From: JAJAZB01 sp965249815
Lineage (GTDB): Bacteria > Bacteroidota > Bacteroidia > Cytophagales > Spirosomataceae
Reading direction: 5' to 3'
Assembly (NCBI GenBank): GCA_965249815.1
Contig: CBDFMV010000001.1
Location: forward strand, 1-64,000
Length of the DNA: 64,000 bases
A model generated the notes under the pieces. It saw only the letters and a program-made list of their open reading frames with translations, made no database searches and was not told where the DNA came from. Shown piece by piece: positions 43,001-50,259 of this stretch (position 1 is the first letter of the stretch; every line of letters begins with the position of its first letter). The position numbers and the translations under genes were made by a program.

Positions 43001-43754
43001 CACCGTGGCCACCCGACCCGACGGCTCCCAACTCACCACCCTGCCGGGAAATCCGATGGTGCGGTCGGTCGATTTTTCGCCCGATGGCCAAACTGCCCTC
43101 GGTGTGGCCTACGGGGGCAAAGCCTTCTTCTGGGGGTTTGGCGACCAGAAGCTCCGCCCGTTTCCGGCAAAAAAATCGCTCGAAGAAGCCCGTTTTGCCC
43201 CCGACGGTCAGCATATTCTGGCTGGGAGTGCAGACGGGGGGCTGGAAATGCTCACGCTGACCGGTACGCCGACCGGGCCGACGCTCCCCCGCATGGGCCT
43301 GCGCGGCCTTCAGTTTTCGTCGGACGGGCGGGACGTGCTGGCGGAAGACGCGGCGCGGGTGGGGTACCTGTACAACCTGCCCCGGCCAGGCCTGAGGTCA
43401 ATGCCCCAACGCGGTGAGGTGCAATTCAAACGGTTTTCGCCGGACGGACAGCTCGTCCTGCTCCTGACCGACGCCAGCCTCCACCTGCGCAACCGGCAGG
43501 CCGAACTTATGATGGCCACCGACTACCGGTACGCGTACGCCGATTTTTCGTCCGATGGCACCCTGCTCCTGACGCAAAGCGGTAAAAACGTGCTGCTTTG
43601 GCCAAGCCCCAACAACCTTGTAACTTGGCTACACCGAACCTACGACGCCCGGACGCTCAGCGAAATCCGCCAGCGGGCCAAGCAACAGTACGGCATTCAG
43701 ACGTCGTTCCGCGAGGCCGTCTGGCAGGGGGTGAAAGCCCGGTTGGGTTTCTAA
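40014..43754 (+). CDS. Transmembrane STAND NTPase fused to a C-terminal WD40 region
   Basis: The ATG at 40014 (a GTG at 40008 is the alternative) gives 1246 residues. The N-terminal half is the same as the STAND at 31352-33088: SPFKFLDAYTAQD, Walker A GQSGTGKTS (64-72), Walker B LIFDQFEEIF, REEYIAYLYPY, ELPHDSLAKVIDQGRS. A membrane helix lies at about 486-507 (LVLTMVGVSALLVLAVVAVG). From about 540 there are some 12-14 propeller-like repeats marked by FSPDG-type motifs, enough for two beta-propellers, followed by a helical end. ATPase inside and propellers outside is predicted. It is 12 bases upstream of an exported caspase gene. Confidence 0.88.
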   Translation: MRVESTPQRLPPPKSPPTTVTLPSPFKFLDAYTAQDRGRFFGRETEQKHLVELIFRSRLILVYGQSGTGKTSLVQCGMAQALSDADYFPVLIRRRGDLPTTLQSTLLAALDEASATDPLALVTELTQRSMRPVYLIFDQFEEIFISGTPDEQHRFFAILSDLYRATIPCKLLLVMREEYIAYLYPYENGLPGLFDFRLRLEPMSEKNLYAVIAGTCEQSPHIELREEAQTIGLILENNRGARTAFQLPYLQVYLDRLWKTAPETSVPVGAPAPPDLRDAPVRVVFDPPLVQRVGPIDDVLKRFLGERVAEIAQELEKTNPTDVRADVNRVLEAFVTEEGTRREQRLDALRISTGLEPAFLGQILDALENSRIVRHEENTYELPHDSLAKVIDQGRSTEQRQINDILRRLKEAFAEFRDKGGTDDLLLTPRRLTEIGLFSEAIRTELHRTTPADSEATWQFVNASRDFHQREQREQEERRRRQLRRLVLTMVGVSALLVLAVVAVGVAIRQWRDSNVKSVVFQTREMDPLSALVMTAWAYGENQNPVTENAFFNVFYNRQPYELALDPGSPVAEAKFSADGRFIVTATKDNHLHIWDGTGRQLLDSLDVGTRFGQWKASADFSKMLLITFVGGDSQVLLWNRKTRRLLPLPLPVEFINLARISPDGETILVTTDDHLVWLNGDGQPTELAPIGGVAKLQFSVDGRWVSLVRENGRAYLGDVRTHRLVDSLRLVGRGIQSADFFTGGHRLLVTTRDDGGVFRWDFDRHDRHRTTKLSFGAFGTHLSASDVVLAEADSGRYFLDKNFTVLASSQNDQVDVVNDFSPDGGAIVGFVTASPQEVQVQDRYGRVESRFLHTSEVSDAAFSPDGRRVLTVTFEGQAYLWNRHDPRHVRLAHETDVVSSTPVPGGQAVATGVGNKLIFWDFQGKRIDSVTYPAPLLSCQFSPDGRIAYTTTADGHAQAWRRGSGQAPQQLPFSNFKEIFPSPDGTYLLVTAEWGTVATRPDGSQLTTLPGNPMVRSVDFSPDGQTALGVAYGGKAFFWGFGDQKLRPFPAKKSLEEARFAPDGQHILAGSADGGLEMLTLTGTPTGPTLPRMGLRGLQFSSDGRDVLAEDAARVGYLYNLPRPGLRSMPQRGEVQFKRFSPDGQLVLLLTDASLHLRNRQAELMMATDYRYAYADFSSDGTLLLTQSGKNVLLWPSPNNLVTWLHRTYDARTLSEIRQRAKQQYGIQTSFREAVWQGVKARLGF

Positions 43755-43766
43755 AAAACAAGCACT

Positions 43767-45470
43767 ATGAATAAGTTTACGAGTCGGGTCGGGCGGGGTG
43801 TTTTCGGGCTGGGCTGGAGTTTGCTTACGCTGGCGGCCCAGGGCCAGAGCGAAGCGTTCCGGCTGCCCGTCGATCAGGCCGGGAGCGTGGCGGCCTACAG
43901 CCTGACGGCCAACAACCGGCGCGGCCAGAACACCACCTACGCGCTCGACGTGGCCGACAACCGGATTGAAATCGGCGACACGCTGGTGATTCGGCTGCAA
44001 CCCCTCGACGTGGACGACCTCATCCTGCGGCTGCGCTTCTGCACCGGCGACTGCGAGCGCCTTCGCCAGCGCGACAACACCACCGTGCTGGTGGGCGACC
44101 GGGAAGTGTTGGTGCTGAAAACCAGTGAATTGCGGGGAAAGGATTACACGCTGAAATTTCCGATCGACGCCCGGAGCGCGTACCTGAACAGCGCCAACGA
44201 AACGACTTTTCTGGACAACACCAACCTCCAGAAAATTTACTTCTCGGTGGGCAACCTCAACCAGACCCGCGCCGATTATACCCTGAAAATCAACCTCATC
44301 AAGCGCGGGGAAGCGCGGGCTGAGTTTCCGACCGTAACCCGGACCCTTCCCGTCAGCCTCCGTACCGGTCAGTACCACGCACTGCTGGTCGGGGTGGCCG
44401 ACTACGACAACCCCGCCCTGCGCCTGAAACGCCCCGCCGTCGACGTGGCCCGGCTCGACAGCGTGCTGGCGGCGAAGTACGATTTCTCGACCATCACCCG
44501 GCTCGACAGCCCCACCAAACGCGAATTTCTGGAGGCGCTCAAAACCCTGGCGTTTCAACTGACCAACGAAGACAACCTGCTCCTGTTTTTCGCCGGGCAC
44601 GCCGTGTACCAGCAACCGGTGGGGTACTGGGCCTTCCGCGACACCAACGAAAGCCTCGACAGCTACCTCTCGACGGCCGTGTTGCTCGACGAACTCCGGC
44701 AGGTGCACACCCAGCACCTGCTCGTGGTGGTGGATGCGTGTTTCGGAACCAGCATCGTGGCTTCCCGCGATTTGCGGGCCAACCAACTCGGCACCTGGGA
44801 CAAGCTCTACAACGAGCGAAGCTGGCAGGCCATGAGCAGCACGTTCCTCCAGGAAACCCCCGACAACAGCGTTTTCCTGGATTATTTCGTTAAAAAACTC
44901 GCCCGCAACGACGAACAATACCTGACCGGCGAAGAGATTTTCAACAGCCTGAAATACCCCGTTCACAACCGCACCCGGCGGAGCCAGCGCCCGCAATTCG
45001 GCGATTTGAACCTCTTCGACAAAACCGAGGGCGAGTTTATTTTCAAGCAAAAAACAGCGTCCAGCCCGGCGGTCGTCCACGTACCGTTCCGTCGGGGGGA
45101 AGCAGGCCCCGAAGCCGATTCACTGCGGCTGGTGCAGGTCATTGATCTCGATGGCCCCGGCGCGGTCGTCAACGACTCGCTGGTCATGCGGAGTTCGTCC
45201 AGCCAGCTTTCCGATTTAGGCCCGACGGTGATGAACAAAAGCAGGAAAGACGTTCGGCTGCGGTTCCGGAGAGACCTGACGACCTGGGACGAGCAAATCG
45301 TGAAGGCGGGGAAAAGCGTCGTGGTGAAAAGCCGGAACCGGGAGGTGCTCGTCGAACTGCCCAACAACACGGCCTACCCGCCCCAGAACACCCTCGAACG
45401 CCACAAACTCTACCTCGTCGACTGGCGCAACACCGATGGTCAGCCCGCGGGCTGGATTTTGGTCCGGTGA
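43767..45470 (+). CDS. Exported caspase-family (C14) protein
   Basis: The protein has 567 residues. The N-terminus (MNKFTSRVGRGVFGLGWSLL, then TLAAQGQS) is a signal peptide. Residues about 40-200 are beta-rich and may be an Ig-like domain. The caspase domain (about 210-440) has YHALLVGVADYDNPALRL, His278 in FFAGHAVY, and Cys325 in VVVDACFGTS. The Gly that normally follows the His is Ala here. The C-terminal 130 residues are another beta-rich domain. Close spacing makes it an operon with the STAND-WD40 gene, so a periplasmic caspase under control of a membrane receptor is likely. The product's target is unknown. Confidence 0.85.
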   Translation: MNKFTSRVGRGVFGLGWSLLTLAAQGQSEAFRLPVDQAGSVAAYSLTANNRRGQNTTYALDVADNRIEIGDTLVIRLQPLDVDDLILRLRFCTGDCERLRQRDNTTVLVGDREVLVLKTSELRGKDYTLKFPIDARSAYLNSANETTFLDNTNLQKIYFSVGNLNQTRADYTLKINLIKRGEARAEFPTVTRTLPVSLRTGQYHALLVGVADYDNPALRLKRPAVDVARLDSVLAAKYDFSTITRLDSPTKREFLEALKTLAFQLTNEDNLLLFFAGHAVYQQPVGYWAFRDTNESLDSYLSTAVLLDELRQVHTQHLLVVVDACFGTSIVASRDLRANQLGTWDKLYNERSWQAMSSTFLQETPDNSVFLDYFVKKLARNDEQYLTGEEIFNSLKYPVHNRTRRSQRPQFGDLNLFDKTEGEFIFKQKTASSPAVVHVPFRRGEAGPEADSLRLVQVIDLDGPGAVVNDSLVMRSSSSQLSDLGPTVMNKSRKDVRLRFRRDLTTWDEQIVKAGKSVVVKSRNREVLVELPNNTAYPPQNTLERHKLYLVDWRNTDGQPAGWILVR

Positions 45471-45474
45471 TGGC

Positions 45475-46674
45475 TCAAGCCGTTTCCGACGCATGCGGAG
45501 CGCCACCGAACGGACCGACGAGTAAATCGTAGCTGATTTTCAGCCAGATAAAAATCGGGAACGCGGCCTTGAGCACGAACGGCTCCACGAGCGATGCGCG
45601 CAACGCGGGCGGGAAAACATCGGTCGGGGAAAGTGACGTGAAGACGAACGCCAGCACGACGAGCAGGGTATCGAACCGCGTTTTTTCCCCGGAAAAAAAC
45701 CAAAGCCCCACGCCGCCCATCGCCAGGATGAACGTCGGTGATTCGGCCTTGTGGTTGAAAATCACCACCCAAATCAGCACCGAGGCCAGCAACCAAAGCC
45801 TGAACAGCGGGTGTTGGTACGCCCGCCACCGCACCAGCGGCAACGTCAGCACCACGGCACCCGCGCCCACCACCGCCGTTTTGGGCGGGAAAACCCCGAG
45901 CCAGGTGTTCAACCAGCCCATCACCGACAGCCCGGCGGATTCGGCGTGGTCGGCCCGCAGCAGCGTTCCCCAGTTCTGGTATTGGGCCAGCAAGGCCGTT
46001 GGGCCGACGGCCAGCGCGGGCAGCAGCGCGAGGGCGGTGGCCCAGCCCAGCGCCGACAGTGCGGCAAGTCCTTTTTTTGGGTAAAACACGAACAGCAGAA
46101 ACCCCGCCGCCGCAAAGGGTTTGATGAACGCGCCCAGCAGCAGGCAAAGCGTGGCCCAGCCCGCTTTTTTCCGTTCTAAACACACGAGACTTCCCACCAT
46201 CAGCCCCAGAATCAGTCCGTTGCTCTGGGCGTTCTGGAGCGAAGTCAGGAGTTCAATCAGTACGAACCAGCGCAGGCTGTTTTTCTGCGAAACGGAAAGG
46301 CCGGGCAGGGCTTTCAGGGCGAAAAACGGCACGAGGCTGTTAAGGGCGTTCCAGAGCAGCAGCCCCAGCCAGTCGGGCAGGTAGGCCAGCGCGGCCATCG
46401 CCAGGGCAAACGTGGGCGAGTACTTGAACAAATCCCATTGTTCGGCGGGGTACCCGGCGTACAGGTTCCGGTTGGCCAGCAAGTGAAAAAACGACTGCCG
46501 GAAAATGACGTAGTTGTTGTACTCGGTGTAGATCGCCGGACTGCCCCCGAACGATTTCAGCCCCAGAAAATAATTCTGCAAACTGGCGAGGAGCGTCAGC
46601 AGCAGGTACGCGCCCAGCAGCACGGGTTCGCGGCGGAAAAAAGCGGCAAGCTGCACCAGGCGGGGGTTTTTCAT
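45475..46674 (-). CDS. GT87-like (DUF2029) polytopic glycosyltransferase
   Basis: The protein has 399 residues with about ten membrane helices. The GT-C-like first loop has NNYVIFRQSFFHLLANRNLYAGYPAEQWDLFKYSP, with the acidic residue expected near EYNNY and the family's FKYSP signature. Enzymes of this fold transfer sugars from polyprenyl phosphate donors outside the membrane. It is convergent with the caspase gene (4-base gap) and precedes... that is, lies downstream of aroB by 13 bases on the same strand, so the two form a unit. The acceptor is unknown. Confidence 0.8.
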   Translation of the reverse strand: MKNPRLVQLAAFFRREPVLLGAYLLLTLLASLQNYFLGLKSFGGSPAIYTEYNNYVIFRQSFFHLLANRNLYAGYPAEQWDLFKYSPTFALAMAALAYLPDWLGLLLWNALNSLVPFFALKALPGLSVSQKNSLRWFVLIELLTSLQNAQSNGLILGLMVGSLVCLERKKAGWATLCLLLGAFIKPFAAAGFLLFVFYPKKGLAALSALGWATALALLPALAVGPTALLAQYQNWGTLLRADHAESAGLSVMGWLNTWLGVFPPKTAVVGAGAVVLTLPLVRWRAYQHPLFRLWLLASVLIWVVIFNHKAESPTFILAMGGVGLWFFSGEKTRFDTLLVVLAFVFTSLSPTDVFPPALRASLVEPFVLKAAFPIFIWLKISYDLLVGPFGGAPHASETA

Positions 46675-46687
46675 CCGAAAAAACGGG

Positions 46688-47713
46688 TTACCCGGCGTAG
46701 TACGCCAGCGCCCGGCGCATCTCGGCGGGCGTCACGGCTACGTCGAACGCGCAGCTTCCCAGGCCGTCGAGCAGGGCGAAACGCACCTGACCTCCCCGGT
46801 TTTTCTTGTCCTGCCGGGTGAGGGCGACGATGGCGTCGAAGTCGGTTTTTTGCAACGGAACCCGCCCGTAAGTGGCGAACAGAAATTCCTCAATCTGGCC
46901 CAGTTCGGCGGCGGTGAGGCTGCCCAGGCGGTGACTCAGGTAGCTTTCGGCGAGCATTCCGGCGGCGACGGCCTCGCCGTGAAGCAGGCGCTTTTTGGGG
47001 TCGGCCAGAAAATGCGTTTCGATGGCGTGGCCAAGCGTGTGGCCGAAATTGAGGATTTTCCGCAGGCCTTTTTCGGTCGGATCGGCCTCGGTGACGCGCT
47101 GTTTGATGGCGACGGAATGCGCGATGAGGTCGGGCCAGTTCTGCGCGTCGAGGTCGCGGCGGCGGAGGTGCTGCCACTTGGCGGCGTCGGCGATAAGGCA
47201 GTGCTTGACCACTTCGGCAAACCCCGAACGCAGTTCGCGGGGTGGCAGGGTTTGGAGGAAAACCGGATCGATGAGTACGGCGTCGGGCACGCGAAACACG
47301 CCGATGTGGTTTTTAAATCCCTGAAAATCAACGCCCAGTTTGCCGCCCACGCTGGCGTCCACCTGCGAAAGCAGCGTGGTGGGCAGTTGGGCGAAAGCGA
47401 TGCCGCGCTTGTAGGTGGCGGCGCAAAACCCGCCCAAATCACCGATGACGCCCCCGCCGAGATTAAGCAACAGCCCGTGGCGGTCGAAGGCCGCATCGGT
47501 GAGGGCTTGCCAGACGCGCTCGCACGTGCCGAGGTGCTTCTCGCACTCGCCGCTTTTTATCGAAATTAGCGTGTGGCGGGGCAACAACGGCTTCACCACC
47601 GGGTAGCAGTAGCGGCGGGTGTGCTCATCGACCAGCACAGCGAGTTTCGTCGGGTTGATTTCGGCTAAAAACGCCGGGAGGCTATCGGCGAGGGGAGCGA
47701 TGGTGACGTTCAC
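46688..47713 (-). CDS. aroB: 3-dehydroquinate synthase
   Basis: This cytoplasmic enzyme converts DAHP to 3-dehydroquinate in the shikimate pathway, using NAD and a divalent metal. The GTG at 47713 gives 341 residues (VNVTIAPLADSLPAFL); the longer frame from 47773 adds 20 hydrophobic residues not expected in AroB. NAD-binding GGGVIGDLGGF, substrate region TTLLSQVDASVGGK, metal ligand Glu in SGFAEVVKH and His pair in NFGHTLGHAIE are all present. It lies upstream of the glycosyltransferase and diverges from a secreted protein gene. Confidence 0.95.
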   Translation of the reverse strand: MNVTIAPLADSLPAFLAEINPTKLAVLVDEHTRRYCYPVVKPLLPRHTLISIKSGECEKHLGTCERVWQALTDAAFDRHGLLLNLGGGVIGDLGGFCAATYKRGIAFAQLPTTLLSQVDASVGGKLGVDFQGFKNHIGVFRVPDAVLIDPVFLQTLPPRELRSGFAEVVKHCLIADAAKWQHLRRRDLDAQNWPDLIAHSVAIKQRVTEADPTEKGLRKILNFGHTLGHAIETHFLADPKKRLLHGEAVAAGMLAESYLSHRLGSLTAAELGQIEEFLFATYGRVPLQKTDFDAIVALTRQDKKNRGGQVRFALLDGLGSCAFDVAVTPAEMRRALAYYAG

Positions 47714-47819
47714 GCAGGGTTGAAGAAGGTGGTAAAAGAGCGTCGCAAAATTCAGGCACGACGAGAAAAGCAATAATGAAAATCGGTTAGATTTGAAGAC
47801 TTCTAAACCGCATCAGTTC

Positions 47820-48380
47820 ATGAAAACCTTCGCTTTTTTGACATTATTCTGCCCATTGTTGGCGGCGGGTCAAGTCGATTCTGTGGGAAAAAGGCTCGAA
47901 AAAACGGTTTGGCGAATCTCGTTTCTTTCCCCCGGAATCATCAACGAAACTCGCATTGGTTCGCGGAGCACGGTGGTTTCGTCCGTTGCAATTGGCGGGC
48001 CGGTTCGTTGGGTGAGTGGCTACGATGGTACCCGTCAGGTAAATTCGTTCAGCTATTCTCTCAACGCCAGGGCGAGTGTTGCCTACCGCTACTTTTACAA
48101 CCTGAACCGCCGGAAATTGAGTATCCGCTCCAATTCCGGCAGTTACCTGAGCCTACGGGCGGCGTACTACGCGCCGTACTTTGCCCAGGGAGGGCGGGAT
48201 AATTTCTGGAGCAATCAGAACAATGGGCTGGCGCTTTCCCTGCTGTGGGGCGTTCAGCAAACGTTTCAGAAGAATTTCTATCTGAACATTTCCCTAGGCA
48301 TGGGTCACGTCACCTGGAGCAAGACGCCCGTCGTACCAACGGGTAATCTGACGCTTGGGTACACGATTCCGAAGCGATAA
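47820..48380 (+). CDS. Exported beta-rich protein, possibly a small outer-membrane barrel
   Basis: The ATG at 47820 gives a signal peptide (MKTFAFLTLFCPLLAAGQ); the protein has 186 residues. Alternating polar/aromatic strands (VNSFSYSLNARASVAYRYFY, GSYLSLRAAYYAPYFA, LALSLLWGVQQTFQKNFYLNISLGMG, LTLGYTI) look like an eight-strand outer-membrane barrel. I cannot name the family. The next gene is convergent (lgt). Confidence 0.6.
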   Translation: MKTFAFLTLFCPLLAAGQVDSVGKRLEKTVWRISFLSPGIINETRIGSRSTVVSSVAIGGPVRWVSGYDGTRQVNSFSYSLNARASVAYRYFYNLNRRKLSIRSNSGSYLSLRAAYYAPYFAQGGRDNFWSNQNNGLALSLLWGVQQTFQKNFYLNISLGMGHVTWSKTPVVPTGNLTLGYTIPKR

Positions 48381-48410
48381 CTGGCTTTTTTAAACCAAAC
48401 CCGGTCCGGA

Positions 48411-49265
48411 TCAACTGACGGAGCGGCCGTCATTCCAGATGCTCGTCTGGCGCTTGCGCAGGGCGTAGGCCACGGCCAGCAGGCCGACCAACACCGCCGG
48501 AATGCTCAGCCACTGACCCATGTTGAAGGTCATCGTTTCTTCAAAAGCGACTTGGTTTTCCTTGAAAAACTCCCAGACGAACCGCAGGGTGAACACCCAA
48601 ATCATGAACAGGCCGATGAGCGCACCCTGGGGCAGGGCCGTTTTGTACCGCCGCCAGATCGCGAACAGGATGAAAAACAGCACGAGGCACGAAAGCGACT
48701 CGTACAACTGCGCCGGGTGACGCGGCTGGAGATCGTACGCGCCGCGCAGGTATTCGGGGTCCTGTTTGAACAGAAACGCCCACGGTACGGTGGTCGGCAC
48801 GCCCAGAATTTCAGAGTTCATCAGGTTTCCGAAGCGGATGAGGCACCCGCAGAGCGCGGCGGTGATGGCCACGCGATCGGTGATCCAGAGAAAGTTGATT
48901 TTGAAGCGCCGGGCAAAGAGCCACAACGCCGTGAACAGGCCAATCCCCCCCCCGTGGCTGGCCAGCCCGCGGTAGGGTGGAATGAGCATTTCGAGAAACC
49001 ACTTGCCGGGATCCTGCACCAGCAGAGGCGTTTCGTAAAACACGTAATGCCCCACCCGTGCGCCGATGACGGTGGCCAGTACCAGGTACAGCGTGAGCGT
49101 GTCGACGAGTTCTTCCCGGACGCCCTCGGCGCGGAAAATGTGCACCATGATGCGCTGGGCGAGCAGGAAACTCAGGGCGAAAAGCAAGCCGTACCAGGCG
49201 ACGGTAAAACTGCCAATGTGAAAAAGGTCGGGTTTGACGTCCCAGGTGATGTAGGCGAGATTCAT
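48411..49265 (-). CDS. lgt: Prolipoprotein diacylglyceryl transferase
   Basis: The ATG at 49265 gives 284 residues; upstream reading is not conserved. Seven or so membrane helices carry the Lgt signature RGLASHGGGIGLF and IRFGNLMNSEILG with the essential Arg, and HPAQLYES near the end. It attaches diacylglycerol to the lipobox Cys and so serves the many lipoproteins predicted in this window (DUF4270, DUF4136 and others). The last helix is followed by a polar tail. Confidence 0.95.
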   Translation of the reverse strand: MNLAYITWDVKPDLFHIGSFTVAWYGLLFALSFLLAQRIMVHIFRAEGVREELVDTLTLYLVLATVIGARVGHYVFYETPLLVQDPGKWFLEMLIPPYRGLASHGGGIGLFTALWLFARRFKINFLWITDRVAITAALCGCLIRFGNLMNSEILGVPTTVPWAFLFKQDPEYLRGAYDLQPRHPAQLYESLSCLVLFFILFAIWRRYKTALPQGALIGLFMIWVFTLRFVWEFFKENQVAFEETMTFNMGQWLSIPAVLVGLLAVAYALRKRQTSIWNDGRSVS

Positions 49266-49352
49266 GCAGGAAAGCGGATTCAGCGGGTAAAGATAGGCGG
49301 TTGCACCCGGATTTTGGCGAACTTTCGGGCGGCGTTCGTTGTCCCTTTTTCC

Positions 49353-49562
49353 ATGAAAACGATTCTGATTGGCCTGATGCGGTTTTACCAGGGGGCCGTG
49401 TCGCCGTACCTCGGCGGTTCGTGCCGGTTTACGCCGACGTGTTCGCAGTACGGCATCGAGGCGGTGCGGAAGCACGGGGCGCTGAAGGGCGGCTGGCTGG
49501 CGTTGAAGCGGTTTTCGCGCTGCCACCCGTGGGGAGGGCACGGGTACGACCCGGTGCCGTGA
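49353..49562 (+). CDS. yidD: Membrane protein insertion efficiency factor
   Basis: The protein has 69 residues: LMRFYQGAVSPYLGGSCRFTPTCSQYGIEAV, then RFSRCHPWGGHGYDPVP, the complete YidD signature with its three Cys. YidD helps YidC-dependent insertion of membrane proteins. It is divergent from lgt and convergent with the Uma2-like gene. Confidence 0.93.
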   Translation: MKTILIGLMRFYQGAVSPYLGGSCRFTPTCSQYGIEAVRKHGALKGGWLALKRFSRCHPWGGHGYDPVP

Positions 49563-49571
49563 GGGGCTGCG

Positions 49572-50192
49572 TCAGGCTTTTTTAGAAACCCCGATGCCTT
49601 CCGCCGCCAGGTACCGGCCGATGTTGACGGTGACGCCTTCCAGCAATTCGAGGTCCGACGACCAGTCACGGATGAGGGCCTCCTGGCCCTTGCGGAAAAT
49701 AAAGACTTTCTGCACGCCGCTGAGCACCCAAAACACGGTTTCCACCCCAAAATCAAGGTAAGTCCGGGCTTTGTCGAAGAGGTAGTCCACGTCGCTAAGC
49801 TTTTCCAACTCGATTTTTACGTCCACTTCGATGGATACTTTCGGCGGGACGTCCACGTAGCGGGTGGTGATTTTGTCGGGCGTCAGTACGGCTTTTTCGT
49901 AAATCAGGATGTCGCCGGAAACGTTTTCGTTTTTTTTCAGGTGCAATCCCGGCTCGCTGACGAGGGCGTAATAGCGGGTTTCGTCCATGAATCGTTTAAT
50001 GATTCCAAAAATGTACGAAACGATAAATGACTGCAAGCCGGAAGCGCCCATGATTTCTTCTTCGGTTTTAAGTCCTTTCAATACCTCGCGGTAACCCCGG
50101 CGGTAATACGTGCGTCCGCCCCAGCGCTCGTACACGAGCGACTCCGGGATGCGGCGGCGGACGCGGGGCATGGCTTGTTCCAGGGTTGGCAT
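49572..50192 (-). CDS. Uma2-like (DUF820) protein
   Basis: The protein has 206 residues. It mirrors the gene at 33304-33936: ESLVYERWGGRTYYRRGYREVL, ASGLQSFIVSYIFGIIKR, VSGDILIYEK, PPKVSIEVDVKIEL, and the helix ARTYLDFGVETVFWVL. The PD-(D/E)XK-like fold suggests a nuclease, which is not established for the family. It sits between yidD and gldE without an obvious link to either. Confidence 0.75.
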   Translation of the reverse strand: MPTLEQAMPRVRRRIPESLVYERWGGRTYYRRGYREVLKGLKTEEEIMGASGLQSFIVSYIFGIIKRFMDETRYYALVSEPGLHLKKNENVSGDILIYEKAVLTPDKITTRYVDVPPKVSIEVDVKIELEKLSDVDYLFDKARTYLDFGVETVFWVLSGVQKVFIFRKGQEALIRDWSSDLELLEGVTVNIGRYLAAEGIGVSKKA

Positions 50193-50259
50193 GGTCGTCT
50201 GCGTTAGTGAACCGAAAATGGGCAGTTTCCGCGTAAAATGAAAGTTTCGGGATGGCCCG

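Noticed and set aside
43767..45470. Inactive caspase because the Gly after His278 is Ala
   Set aside because: His and Cys are both present and the flanking strands are normal; loss of that Gly alone is not enough to call it inactive.
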